A program made the translations under genes and the position numbers. A DNA stretch of 64,000 nt, taken from NCBI RefSeq assembly GCF_000240165.1, contig NC_017586.1, forward strand, positions 1,302,001 through 1,366,000, read 5' to 3'. Shown here piece after piece: positions 27,593-35,269 of this stretch (position 1 is its first letter; each line of letters begins with the position of its first letter). The stretch comes from Streptantibioticus cattleyicolor NRRL 8057 = DSM 46488 (GTDB taxonomy: Bacteria > Actinomycetota > Actinomycetes > Streptomycetales > Streptomycetaceae). The notes below the pieces were generated by a model. It was not told where the DNA came from, made no database searches, and was given only the letters and a program-made list of their open reading frames with translations.

Positions 27593-28944
27593 GGCGGCCG
27601 TCCGCGCCCGCGGTCCGGCCGGCCGTGCCGGGGCCGCCGGACGGGAGCGCCGCCGAGGGGGGCGGCCGGGGCGGGCTGCCGCGCGCCCTGTCCGGGCTGA
27701 CCACCCGCGGCCGTTCCTTCCTGGCCGCCGGGGCCGCCGCCGGGGTCTGCTCGTACCTGCTGGGCCAGCCCGATCTGCTGCGGGTGGCGGCGCTGCTGGT
27801 GGCGCTGCCGCTGGTGTGCGTGGTCGTGGTGGCCCGCACCCGTTACCGGGCGGCCGGCGGCCGGCGGCTGACCCCGACCCGGGTGCCGGCCATGTCGCAG
27901 GCCCGGGTGGTGCTGCGGGTGGAGAACGTCTCCCGGCTCCCCACCGGGATGCTGATGCTCCAGGACCGGGTGCCCTACGTGCTCGGGCCCCGGCCGCGGT
28001 TCGTGCTGGACCGGGTCGAGCCGGGCGGCCACCGGGAGGTCTCCTACCGGGTCCGCTCCGACCTGCGCGGCCGGTACCCGCTGGGCCCGTTGCAGCTGAC
28101 GCTCTGCGACCCGTTCGGGATGTGCGAACTGACCCGCCCCTTCGACGACTCCGACACGCTCACCGTGGTGCCCCGGGTGGAACGGCTGCCCGTGGTGCGC
28201 CTCGGCGGCGACGCCCCCGGCTACGGTGACGGGCGCAGCCGGGTGCTGGCGCTGGCCGGCGAGGACGACGTCATCCCGCGGGGCTACCGGCACGGCGACG
28301 ACCTGCGCCGGGTGCACTGGCGTTCCACCGCGCGCTACGGCGAGTTGATGGTGCGCCGCGAGGAGCAGCCGCACCGGGCGCGCTGCACCGTGCTGCTGGA
28401 CACCCGGCGTACCGCCTTCCCCGGCGAGGGCCCGGACTCGGCGTTCGAGTGGGCGGTCACCGGGGCCGCCTCGGTGGTGGTGCACATGCTCCAACAGGGC
28501 TTCACCGCACGGGTGGTGACCGACACCGGCAGCGCGGTGCCGGCCACCTGGGCCATGGGGGCCGCGGGCGGCGGCGGTGAGGCGTCGGAGGCCGCCGGGG
28601 TGCTGCTGGACGCGCTCGCGGTGGTCGAACGTTCCGAGGGCACCGAACTGTCCCGGGCGCACGAGGCGTTGCGCGGGGACACCGAGGGGCTGCTCGTGGC
28701 CTTCCTCGGGGAACTCGACGAGGCGCAGGCGTCCTCGGTAGCCCGGCTGCGGCGGCGCGGCGGCACCGCGGTGGCCTTCGTGGTGGACACCCAGGAGGAC
28801 GGCACGGCGGTGGAGGGACCGTTGCGGGTGCTGCGGACGGCGGGGTGGAGCGCGGTCGCGGTGCGCCCCGGCGACCTGCTGCCGGAGCTGTGGCGGCGGG
28901 CGGCCGGCGTGGACGCCCGCGGGACGAGGGAGGCCGCCAGGTGA
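27589..28944 (+). CDS. DUF58 domain protein, MoxR partner
   Basis: A 451-residue protein. After a Pro-rich tail of about 35 residues come two membrane helices (about 42-75), a beta-rich segment and the DUF58 signature GYRHGDDLRRVHWRSTARYGELMVR (about 225-250). A vWA-like C-terminal domain with TVLLDTRRTAF follows. DUF58 proteins are coupled to MoxR ATPases and resemble integrin/vWA scaffolds. The substrate is unknown. The GTG overlaps the moxR stop codon, and the 3' end overlaps the transglutaminase gene, both by GTGA. Confidence 0.92.
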   Translation: MRRPSAPAVRPAVPGPPDGSAAEGGGRGGLPRALSGLTTRGRSFLAAGAAAGVCSYLLGQPDLLRVAALLVALPLVCVVVVARTRYRAAGGRRLTPTRVPAMSQARVVLRVENVSRLPTGMLMLQDRVPYVLGPRPRFVLDRVEPGGHREVSYRVRSDLRGRYPLGPLQLTLCDPFGMCELTRPFDDSDTLTVVPRVERLPVVRLGGDAPGYGDGRSRVLALAGEDDVIPRGYRHGDDLRRVHWRSTARYGELMVRREEQPHRARCTVLLDTRRTAFPGEGPDSAFEWAVTGAASVVVHMLQQGFTARVVTDTGSAVPATWAMGAAGGGGEASEAAGVLLDALAVVERSEGTELSRAHEALRGDTEGLLVAFLGELDEAQASSVARLRRRGGTAVAFVVDTQEDGTAVEGPLRVLRTAGWSAVAVRPGDLLPELWRRAAGVDARGTREAAR

Positions 28945-31313
28945 GCGGACGCGGACGGCTCACGGTGTGCGCGGTGCTGGCCTGCCTGCTCACCGCGACC
29001 TCGCTGCTGCCGCTGGCCACCCCGGTCACCTGGTACGTGCAGGCGGCGCTGCTGGTGGCGGTGCAGGCCGCGGTGGGGGCGCTGGCCCGGCGGGTGCCGC
29101 TGGGCCGCGCGCTGACGGTGGCGGCCCAGGCGCTGGTCTCGCTGCTGCTGATGACGCTGGTCTTCGTGCCCGGCCAGGCGCTGCTGGGGCTGGTGCCCGG
29201 GCCGCGGGCGCTGCTCGCCTTCGGCCACCTGCTGACCGAGGGCGTGCAGGACGTGGGCCAGTACGCGCCGCCGGCCCCGGTCACCGCCGGGATCCGGCTG
29301 CTGCTGGTGGGCTCGGTGGTGCTCTTCTCGCTGGTGGTGGACGTGATCGCGGTGACGCTGCGCAGCGCCGCGCCCGCCGGGCTGCCGCTGCTGGCGCTGT
29401 ACTCGGTGGCCTCCGGGCTCAACGAGGGCGGCGGGCACTGGCTGTGGTTCCTGTTCACCGCCGCCGGCTACCTGGTGATGCTGCTCGCCGAGGGGCGGGA
29501 CCGGCTCACCCGCTGGGGGCGCGTCTTCGGCCCTGCGCCCCGGCGTACCGGGTTCGTACCGGCCGGGACGGGCACGGCGGCCCCGGTGCGGGGCGGCCGG
29601 CGGATCGGGGCGCTGGCGGTCGGCCTCGCGCTGCTGGTGCCGGCCGCGCTCCCCGCGATGGGCGCCGGGCTGCTCACACCGGACGGGGCCGTACGCGGCC
29701 TGGGCCGCGGCGGCGGCACGATCGCCGCGGTCAACCCGCTGGTGTCGTTGCAGTCCAGCCTCAACCAGCCGCAGGACCAGGAGGTGCTGCGCTACCGCAC
29801 CACCACCGACGACGCCGCCGACATGTACCTGCGGATCCTCACCCTCGACCAGTTCGACGGCACCACCTGGCGGGCCTCGCAGCGCCGGGTCACCGACGTC
29901 CCCGACACCCTGCCCACCCCGGCCGGACTCGGCTCCGCGGTACAGGTCGCGCAGGTCAACACCACCTTCGCGGCGGCCACCGGCTACGTGCAGACCTACC
30001 TGCCGATGCCCTACCCGGCGGTGCGCGTCAAGACCGGCGGCAGCTGGCGGTACGAGCCGGAGGGGCGCACCCTCGTCGGCGACCACGGGCAGACCACCGC
30101 CGGCACCCGCTACCAGGTGACGAGCCTGCTGGTGCAGCCCACCGCGCGGCAGCTCGCCGAGGCGCCCGCCCCGCCGGCCAGGCTGCGCCAGGAGTACACC
30201 CAGGTGCCGGCGAACCTGCCGGCCGAGGTGCGGCAGACCGCGCTGCGCGTCACGGAGGGGGCGACCACCGCCTACGACCGCGCGGTGCGGCTCCAGCAGT
30301 GGTTCACCACCACCGGCGGCTTCTCCTACGACACCAAGGTCGCCGAGGGCAGCGGTCCGGACGCGATCGTGCGCTTCCTGCACGACAAGCGCGGGTTCTG
30401 CGTGCACTTCTCGTTCACCATGGCCGCCATGGCCCGCACGCTGGGCATCCCGGCCCGGGTGGACGTCGGCTTCGCGCCGGGCACCCCGCAGTCGGACAAC
30501 TCGTACCTGGTCGGGCTGAAGGACGCGCACGCCTGGCCGGAGCTGTACTTCGAGGGCGTCGGCTGGACCCGGTTCGAGCCGACCCCGAGCCGGGGCTCCA
30601 CCCCCGACTACACCCGCCCCACCACGCCGTCCCCGGGCGGCCAGGACCCGTCCGGGCCGCGCCACGGCTCCGGGGCGGTCCCCGCGCCGGGCCCCTCCCC
30701 CAGCGCCTCGTGCGACGGATCGGGCCACCCGGGGCGGGCGGACTGCACGGGCACCACGACCGTGACGGTGGGCATGCCGTCGGACGGCTCGTGGGCCGGG
30801 TACGCGCTGCTCGGGCTGGTGGCGCTGCTGGCGCTGGCGCTGGGCGCGGTGCCGGCGGTGTGGCGGGTGCGGCAGCGGTCGGTGCGGCTGGCCCGGGCGG
30901 CGGGGGCGGCCGGGGCGCGGGAGGCGGTGCTGGCCGCCTGGCGCGAACTCGTCGACACCGCGTGGGACCTCGGCGCCACGCCGGACGGTGCCGAGACGCC
31001 ACGCCGCGCCGCGGCCCGTGTCGTGCGCGTCTTCGGACTCGCCGGCCCCGCCGCGGAGTCGGCCCGACGGCTCGGCGACGCGGTGGAGCACGTCCTGTAC
31101 GCCCCGGCCACCCCCACCGTCCCCGACGGCCTCGCGGACGACGTGCGCCGGGCGTGCGCCGCCCTGCACGCCGGGGCCGACCGGCGCACCCGCCTGCGGG
31201 CCCGGCTCGCCCCGCGCTCCGCGGCCCGCCTCGGCCGCCGGTTCGCGGAACTCCGCACGGCGGTGGCGGCACGCTGCCGTGCGGCGCTGGCGACGCTGCG
31301 TCCCAGCCGCTGA
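28941..31313 (+). CDS. TgpA-like membrane transglutaminase (DUF3488/DUF4129 type)
   Basis: A 790-residue protein starting at a GTG that overlaps the DUF58 stop codon. Six or more N-terminal membrane helices (about 1-250) are followed by an extracellular core containing a transglutaminase-like fold. The catalytic Cys is about residue 486 in GFCVHFSFTMAAMARTLGIPARV, His is in DAHAWPELYF and Asp/Glu in FEPTP. A Pro/Gly/Ser linker and a final membrane helix (GYALLGLVALLALALGAVPAVW) precede a cytoplasmic DUF4129-like tail. Relatives with MoxR and DUF58 are thought to process cell-surface proteins; the P. aeruginosa homologue TgpA is essential. The cluster ends at a convergent terminator. Confidence 0.92.
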   Translation: MSGRGRLTVCAVLACLLTATSLLPLATPVTWYVQAALLVAVQAAVGALARRVPLGRALTVAAQALVSLLLMTLVFVPGQALLGLVPGPRALLAFGHLLTEGVQDVGQYAPPAPVTAGIRLLLVGSVVLFSLVVDVIAVTLRSAAPAGLPLLALYSVASGLNEGGGHWLWFLFTAAGYLVMLLAEGRDRLTRWGRVFGPAPRRTGFVPAGTGTAAPVRGGRRIGALAVGLALLVPAALPAMGAGLLTPDGAVRGLGRGGGTIAAVNPLVSLQSSLNQPQDQEVLRYRTTTDDAADMYLRILTLDQFDGTTWRASQRRVTDVPDTLPTPAGLGSAVQVAQVNTTFAAATGYVQTYLPMPYPAVRVKTGGSWRYEPEGRTLVGDHGQTTAGTRYQVTSLLVQPTARQLAEAPAPPARLRQEYTQVPANLPAEVRQTALRVTEGATTAYDRAVRLQQWFTTTGGFSYDTKVAEGSGPDAIVRFLHDKRGFCVHFSFTMAAMARTLGIPARVDVGFAPGTPQSDNSYLVGLKDAHAWPELYFEGVGWTRFEPTPSRGSTPDYTRPTTPSPGGQDPSGPRHGSGAVPAPGPSPSASCDGSGHPGRADCTGTTTVTVGMPSDGSWAGYALLGLVALLALALGAVPAVWRVRQRSVRLARAAGAAGAREAVLAAWRELVDTAWDLGATPDGAETPRRAAARVVRVFGLAGPAAESARRLGDAVEHVLYAPATPTVPDGLADDVRRACAALHAGADRRTRLRARLAPRSAARLGRRFAELRTAVAARCRAALATLRPSR

Positions 31314-31370
31314 GGGGCGCCGCCGGGCGTGTCGGCCTCCCCCGCCGGGGGCGCGCACCGCACGGAAGAC

Positions 31371-31421
31371 GCCGGACCCCTCCGGCCCGGACCGGAGAGG
31401 TCCGAACCGGAGGGGTCCGGC
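31371..31421. terminator. Convergent terminator, transglutaminase gene / DUF3040 gene
   Basis: Outer stem GCCGGACCCCTCCGG (31371-31385) with CCGGAGGGGTCCGGC (31407-31421), 15 bp perfect. Inside it a second hairpin, GGACC (31389-31393) with GGTCC (31399-31403), closes on GGAGA. It lies between convergent genes and can serve both. Confidence 0.85.
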
Positions 31422-31442
31422 GGAGACGGGTGGAACGGAGGG

Positions 31443-31844
31443 TCAGGGCCCCTGTTGCTCGTCGCGGCGGCGCTGCCAGCGCTCCTCGATCCGGTCCATC
31501 ACCCTGCCCTTGCGGCGCGGGTGGGGCCGGCCGGGGTGGTGGCCGACACGTCCCGGAGCGGACTGTTCCGGTTTGGCGGACCGTCGCCAAGCGGTCACGG
31601 CGAGCGCCGCGCAGCCGAGCATCACGAGGAAGCCGACCACGCTGATCCAGATCTGCTGGGCGACCATACCGGCCATCAGGAGCGCGATGCCGACCAGGAA
31701 ACCGGCGACCGCCTGGTAGACGCGCCGCCGGGTGAACGTGCGCAGCCCGCTGCCCTCGAGCGCCGACGCGAACTTCGGGTCCTCGGCGTAGAGCGCTCGC
31801 TCCATCTGCTCCAGCATGCGCTGCTCGTGCTCCGAGAGCGGCAC
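31443..31844 (-). CDS. DUF3040 membrane protein
   Basis: A 133-residue protein beginning MPLSEHEQRMLEQMERALYAEDPKFASAL, the hallmark of DUF3040. Two adjacent membrane helices (about 45-85, YQAVAGFLVGIALLMAGM and ISVVGFLVMLGCAALAV) follow, with a basic Arg/Gln-rich C-terminal tail. The family is actinobacterial and of unknown function. In Streptomyces it lies close to the division cluster. It is transcribed toward the convergent terminator. A CGGTCGCA/TGCGACCG hairpin (31862-31882) lies in its presumed 5' leader. Confidence 0.88.
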   Translation of the reverse strand: MPLSEHEQRMLEQMERALYAEDPKFASALEGSGLRTFTRRRVYQAVAGFLVGIALLMAGMVAQQIWISVVGFLVMLGCAALAVTAWRRSAKPEQSAPGRVGHHPGRPHPRRKGRVMDRIEERWQRRRDEQQGP

Positions 31845-32114
31845 GGAGTCCTCCTACTCGTCGGTCGCAGGGGGTGCGACCGGTACGACCCTTTCAGGAT
31901 AGGCAGGGTTGCGCCCCCGGGAAACCCGCCCCTCTGCCCCTGGCCACCCGCTGATCCACTGATCGCGCACCTGCGGTGTGCGACAAGTGCATTCCCCGCG
32001 GGTGGGTTCCTCATGCTGCCCTTGCTTTACCTCGATGATACGTTCCGCGCGGCCGGAAGGCAGCGGTCCGCGATGGGAGCGACGCCACATCCGCCGCGGA
32101 CGTTCCGTGCCCGG
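31845..32114 (-). other. Non-coding gap upstream of the DUF3040 gene
   Basis: Contains a perfect 8-bp hairpin, CGGTCGCA (31862-31869) and TGCGACCG (31875-31882), with a GGGGG loop just upstream of the DUF3040 start codon. A less GC-rich stretch (around 32015-32045) probably holds its promoter. No convincing gene is seen in this 270-base stretch. Confidence 0.5.
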
Positions 32115-32876
32115 TCAGCCGCGGTGCGCGAGGACGTGCAACTGGGTCGCGATCGAGTGGAACGCGGGGAGTTCGGCGGCGGCCAGCTCCAGCTCGCGCA
32201 GCGCCTCGACGGCGCCCGGCTCGGTGTCCACCAGCACCCCGGGCACCAGGTCGGCGAAGACCCGCACGCCGTGCACCGAGGCGACCTCCAGCCCGGCCTC
32301 GCCGACCAGGGCGGTGAGTTCCTCGGCGGTGAACCGCCGGGGCAGCGGATCTCCCTCACCCCAGCGCCCGTCGGGGTCGGTCAGCCCGCGGCGCGCCTCG
32401 CCGAAGTGGCCGGCGATGGCGCGGGCGAGCACGGCGCCGTTGCGGCCGGCGGCGAGCAGGCTCAGCGTGCCGGAGGGGCGCAGCGCGCGCACCACGTTGC
32501 GCACGCCGCCAGCCGGGTCGTCGAGGTACTCCAGCACCCCGTGGCAGAGCACGACGTCGTAGGCGCCGCTCTCCACCACGTCGAGCAGGCCGCCCGCGTC
32601 GCCCTGCACCCCGCGCACCCGGTCGGTGACCCCGGCCTCGGCGGCCCGGCGCTCCAGGGCGAACAACGCGTCCGGGCTGGGGTCGACGACGGTGACGCGG
32701 TGGCCGAGTTCGGCCACGGGGACGGCGAAGTTGCCGGTGCCGCCGCCGGTGTCGAGGACGTCGAGCCCCGACCCCTCCGGAACGGCGGCCTTGGCCCGCC
32801 GTTCCAAGGCGTCCTTGAGCACCTCCCACACCACGGCGGTTCGCAGGGACGCGCGGGGGCGCAGCGGGTCTGACAC
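32115..32876 (-). CDS. SAM-dependent class I methyltransferase
   Basis: About 253 residues from the GTG in VSDPLRPRASLRTAVVWEV, which has AGGAG ten bases upstream. A longer frame continues into a repeat element and is not favoured. Motif I is LDVLDTGGGTGNFAVPVAELG, with acidic motif II TVVDPSPDALFAL, then VRGVQGDAGGLLDVV and the post-I motif YDVVLCHGVLEYLDDPAGGVRNVVRALRP. The substrate is unknown. The fold resembles UbiE/CmoA-like enzymes, and the Streptomyces orthologue lies in the same place beside the HEPN gene. It is transcribed away from the large palindrome. Confidence 0.85.
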   Translation of the reverse strand: MSDPLRPRASLRTAVVWEVLKDALERRAKAAVPEGSGLDVLDTGGGTGNFAVPVAELGHRVTVVDPSPDALFALERRAAEAGVTDRVRGVQGDAGGLLDVVESGAYDVVLCHGVLEYLDDPAGGVRNVVRALRPSGTLSLLAAGRNGAVLARAIAGHFGEARRGLTDPDGRWGEGDPLPRRFTAEELTALVGEAGLEVASVHGVRVFADLVPGVLVDTEPGAVEALRELELAAAELPAFHSIATQLHVLAHRG

Positions 32877-32947
32877 GGCGCGACGGCTCCTCATCCACGG
32901 ATGTTCCACGTACTGGCCGCTCCACCATAAGGCTTCGCCGACCTCAG

Positions 32948-33630
32948 CCATCACTACCTCGGGGTGCGCCCGTTCCCCTTTCGCCGTGGCGGTTCGCTCG
33001 CGCTGGCGGTCAGCCATTACCTCCCCGGGTGCCCCCGGTCCCCCTCTCGTCGTGGCTGGCGTCACGGATGTTTCCCTCCGCCCACCCGTGGCTGTCATCG
33101 CATAGCGCGGGATGCGCACTGTCTGCCTGGGTTCCCGGGGGCCCTCCGGGGTGACTCCTCGCTCCCCGTATCCGCCACGGTTGCGCTCCGGCTACTGGGT
33201 CGCTGCGGGGACACCCCTGCACGCCCCCGTTCCGCATCGTTCCGCGCTGCGGCACGGGGTGGGTGAGAAAGGAAATCGGGGTCACCCCAACCTCCTTACT
33301 CACCCCCACCCGCGAAGAGAGGCACCCGCGAACGGACAGGAGGGGGTGTGCCGGGGGTGTCCCCGCAGCGACCCAGCGGCCGGAGCCAAGCTGTGGCGGA
33401 TACGGGGAGCGAGGAGTCACCCCCGGCGCGCCCCCGACCCCATACGCACCCAAGGCGAACCCACCCGGTGCCGAACCCAACCAAAACCCCACCAACCACC
33501 CACCGGACAGGGGCGAACGGGGGCCACCCCGGCACCCTGAAACGGGCGAACCGGGCCACGGAGTAATGGCTGACCGCCAGCGCGTAGCGGGCCCGCTGAC
33601 CGCCAGCGCGAGCGAACCCGCGTGAGCGAA
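32948..33630. repeat. Long imperfect palindrome (about 680 bp)
   Basis: The gap between the methyltransferase and HEPN genes is one large imperfect inverted repeat. Perfect pairs include a 23-base block at 32991-33013 against 33596-33618, and a 22-base block at 32999-33020 against 33563-33584. The longest arms, 33148-33222 against 33347-33424, match at nearly nine bases in ten. The right arm carries the CTGACCGCCAGCGCG block twice, and the left arm holds a degenerate direct duplication beginning CAGCCAT (near 32948 and 33011). Open frames on both strands here encode look-alike peptides only because of the palindrome. No transposase or target duplication was found. Confidence 0.85.
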
Positions 33631-33633
33631 CCG

Positions 33634-34110
33634 TCAGGAGGGGAGGGCCAGGAGGCGGTGGACGAGGCGGAGGAAGACGGTGACGGCGCGGAGGAGGTCG
33701 TCCGCCTGGCGCCAGGTCGCGGCACCGGGTATGCCCGCCTCGGCCCGTGCCCGGCGTTCCGCGCCGGAGGCGAAGAGCGCACTCCACTCGGCCAGTTCGG
33801 GGGCGGCCTCCGGAAGCACCTCCCAGGCGCTGCGGATGCGCCGGCGGCGGCGCGGGGTGGCCTCGGGACGGCCGCGTACCGCGAGGACCGCGGCGGCGGT
33901 GCGCAGCGCGGCCAGATGCGCGGTGGCGTACCGCTCGTTGGCCGTGGGGGCCTCGGCCGCCTCGGCGAGACCGCGGCGGGCCTGGGCGAGCAGGTCGAGG
34001 GCGGCGGGCGAGGCGGTGGCCCGGCGCAGGACGGGGTGGACGTCGGCCGGCGGACCGGCGGACCGGCCTCCGGGGATCGGACGGCGACGCGATGCGGCGG
34101 TGGCAGCCAT
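33634..34110 (-). CDS. SAV_6107-family HEPN protein
   Basis: A 158-residue, mainly helical protein starting MAATAASRRRPIPGG, with CAGGAGGTCGCC directly ahead of the ATG. A helical domain (SPAALDLLAQARRGLAEAAEA ... YATAHLAALRTAAAVLAVRGRP) matches what I recall as the SAV_6107 HEPN family, conserved in Streptomyces. HEPN domains can be RNases or nucleotide-binding partners of NTases, but the RNase motif Rx4-6H is not evident, so function is unknown. The C-terminus (WRQADDLLRAVTVFLRLVHRLLAL) may be amphipathic. The 208 bases upstream separate it from the divergent ABC operon. Confidence 0.8.
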   Translation of the reverse strand: MAATAASRRRPIPGGRSAGPPADVHPVLRRATASPAALDLLAQARRGLAEAAEAPTANERYATAHLAALRTAAAVLAVRGRPEATPRRRRRIRSAWEVLPEAAPELAEWSALFASGAERRARAEAGIPGAATWRQADDLLRAVTVFLRLVHRLLALPS

Positions 34111-34268
34111 GGCGACCTCCTGTCGTCGGTGACGGTTCGCACCGTCACCGCCCATAGTCGGGCACACCACTGACAATCGACCCTGACCTGGGGAAATCCC
34201 GTATGCGCGGCGGGAGTTGGGGCACCCGGAGGACAGCCGGGCGGAGGATGTGGCATCCTAGTTTTTAG

Positions 34269-34282
34269 ACTGACCAGTCAGT
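34269..34282. promoter_or_regulatory. TetR-type operator upstream of the ABC/YhgE operon
   Basis: ACTGACCAGTCAGT is a perfect 14-bp palindrome within an AT-rich window (CTAGTTTTTAG just before it). It lies 36 bases upstream of the ATPase GTG, and TetR-family operators are often of this size and symmetry. The last gene of the operon encodes a TetR regulator, so autoregulation is likely. The operator also sits in the divergent gap with the HEPN gene. Confidence 0.75.
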
Positions 34283-34318
34283 GCAAGACGAACCACCGCG
34301 TGAACGAAGGAGGGGCAC

Positions 34319-35269
34319 GTGCAGCAGGGGCGCGCGCAGCACAGCCGGGCCACGGCCGCCGACCGGCCACCGGAAACACCCCCGGAGCAGGCCCGCACGG
34401 CCCAAGGGGGTCCGGCCTCCGGGACGACCCCGGCGGCCCCGGACACCCCGTCCACCACGGCGCCGGCGGCCCCCGCCGGAACGACCGCACCGGCCGGAAC
34501 GACGGCCCCCGCCACCGTCCGCGCCCACCACTTCGGCCTCAAGGGCCCCCGCGGCTGGGTCTTCCAGGACGTCACCTTCGACGCCCCGGCCGGCAGCCTG
34601 GTGGCGCTCGCCGGACCGTCCGGTTCCGGGCGCACCTGCCTGCTGCTGTCGCTCACCGGCCGCATGCGGGCCACCGAGGGCCACGCCGAGGTGGCCGGGT
34701 TCCGGCTGCCCAAGCAGCTCGCCCAGGTTCGCGGGATCACCGGGATCGGGCCGGTCGCCGGGATCGCCGAACTCGACCCGGCGCTCACCGTCGCCGAGCA
34801 CTTGCGGGAACGCGCCCTGCTGGTCAGCCGGTTCGGCGGCTCGCTGCGCCAACTGCTGCGCCCGCGCAAGGAACGCGCGGCCCACGCCCGCGACCGGATC
34901 GCCGAGGCGCTGGCGACGGCCGGGCTCGACCCGCGGACGCTGCCCAAGGGCCCCCGCACCAGCGTGCGCGACCTGGAACGGCTGGAGGCGCTGCGGCTGG
35001 GCATCGCGCTGGCGCTGCTGTCCGGCCCCCGGGTGCTCGCGCTGGACGACGTGGACCACAAGCTGTCCACGGAGGACCGGGCCGCGGCCTGGCGGACGCT
35101 GCGTTCCGTCGCCGCCTCGGGGGTGACCGTCCTCGCGGTGTGCACCGAGCCGCCCGGGGACGTGCCGGACGCGCTGACGGTACGCCTGGGCAGCACGCGC
35201 CAGGCGGCGGAGGAGACCATACGGAAGGGGGCGGCGGCCGATGCGGGCGCCACGGTTGGCAGCGCTTGA
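34319..35269 (+). CDS. ABC-type ATPase with degenerate nucleotide-binding motifs
   Basis: A 316-residue protein from a GTG with GGAGGGG upstream. The first 65 residues are Ala/Pro/Thr-rich and disordered. An ABC fold follows. Walker A is GPSGSGRT (99-106), with Arg105 replacing the invariant Lys. The signature region SVRDLERLEALRLGIAL lacks LSGGQ. Walker B is VLALDD (239-244), with Asp in place of the catalytic Glu. The switch His is absent (VLAVCTEPP). It overlaps the YhgE/Pip gene by 29 bases. It may bind rather than hydrolyse ATP, or hydrolyse it weakly, as partner of the membrane protein. Confidence 0.85.
   Translation: MQQGRAQHSRATAADRPPETPPEQARTAQGGPASGTTPAAPDTPSTTAPAAPAGTTAPAGTTAPATVRAHHFGLKGPRGWVFQDVTFDAPAGSLVALAGPSGSGRTCLLLSLTGRMRATEGHAEVAGFRLPKQLAQVRGITGIGPVAGIAELDPALTVAEHLRERALLVSRFGGSLRQLLRPRKERAAHARDRIAEALATAGLDPRTLPKGPRTSVRDLERLEALRLGIALALLSGPRVLALDDVDHKLSTEDRAAAWRTLRSVAASGVTVLAVCTEPPGDVPDALTVRLGSTRQAAEETIRKGAAADAGATVGSA

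Noticed and set aside
28335-31358. Open frame of about 1000 codons antisense to the DUF58 and transglutaminase genes
   Set aside because: Antisense shadow with low-complexity composition; the plus-strand genes have clear family motifs.
32877-33119. N-terminal extension of the methyltransferase into the repeat element
   Set aside because: The extension is low-complexity and repeat-derived; AGGAG precedes the GTG at 32876 where family similarity begins.
33010-33540. Overlapping frames on both strands encoding similar GVTPRSPYPP-type peptides
   Set aside because: Similarity is a direct consequence of the palindrome; no ribosome-binding sites or domains, so not genes.
32948-33630. CRISPR-like array
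   Set aside because: Repeats are inverted and irregular, without equal spacers, and no cas genes are present.
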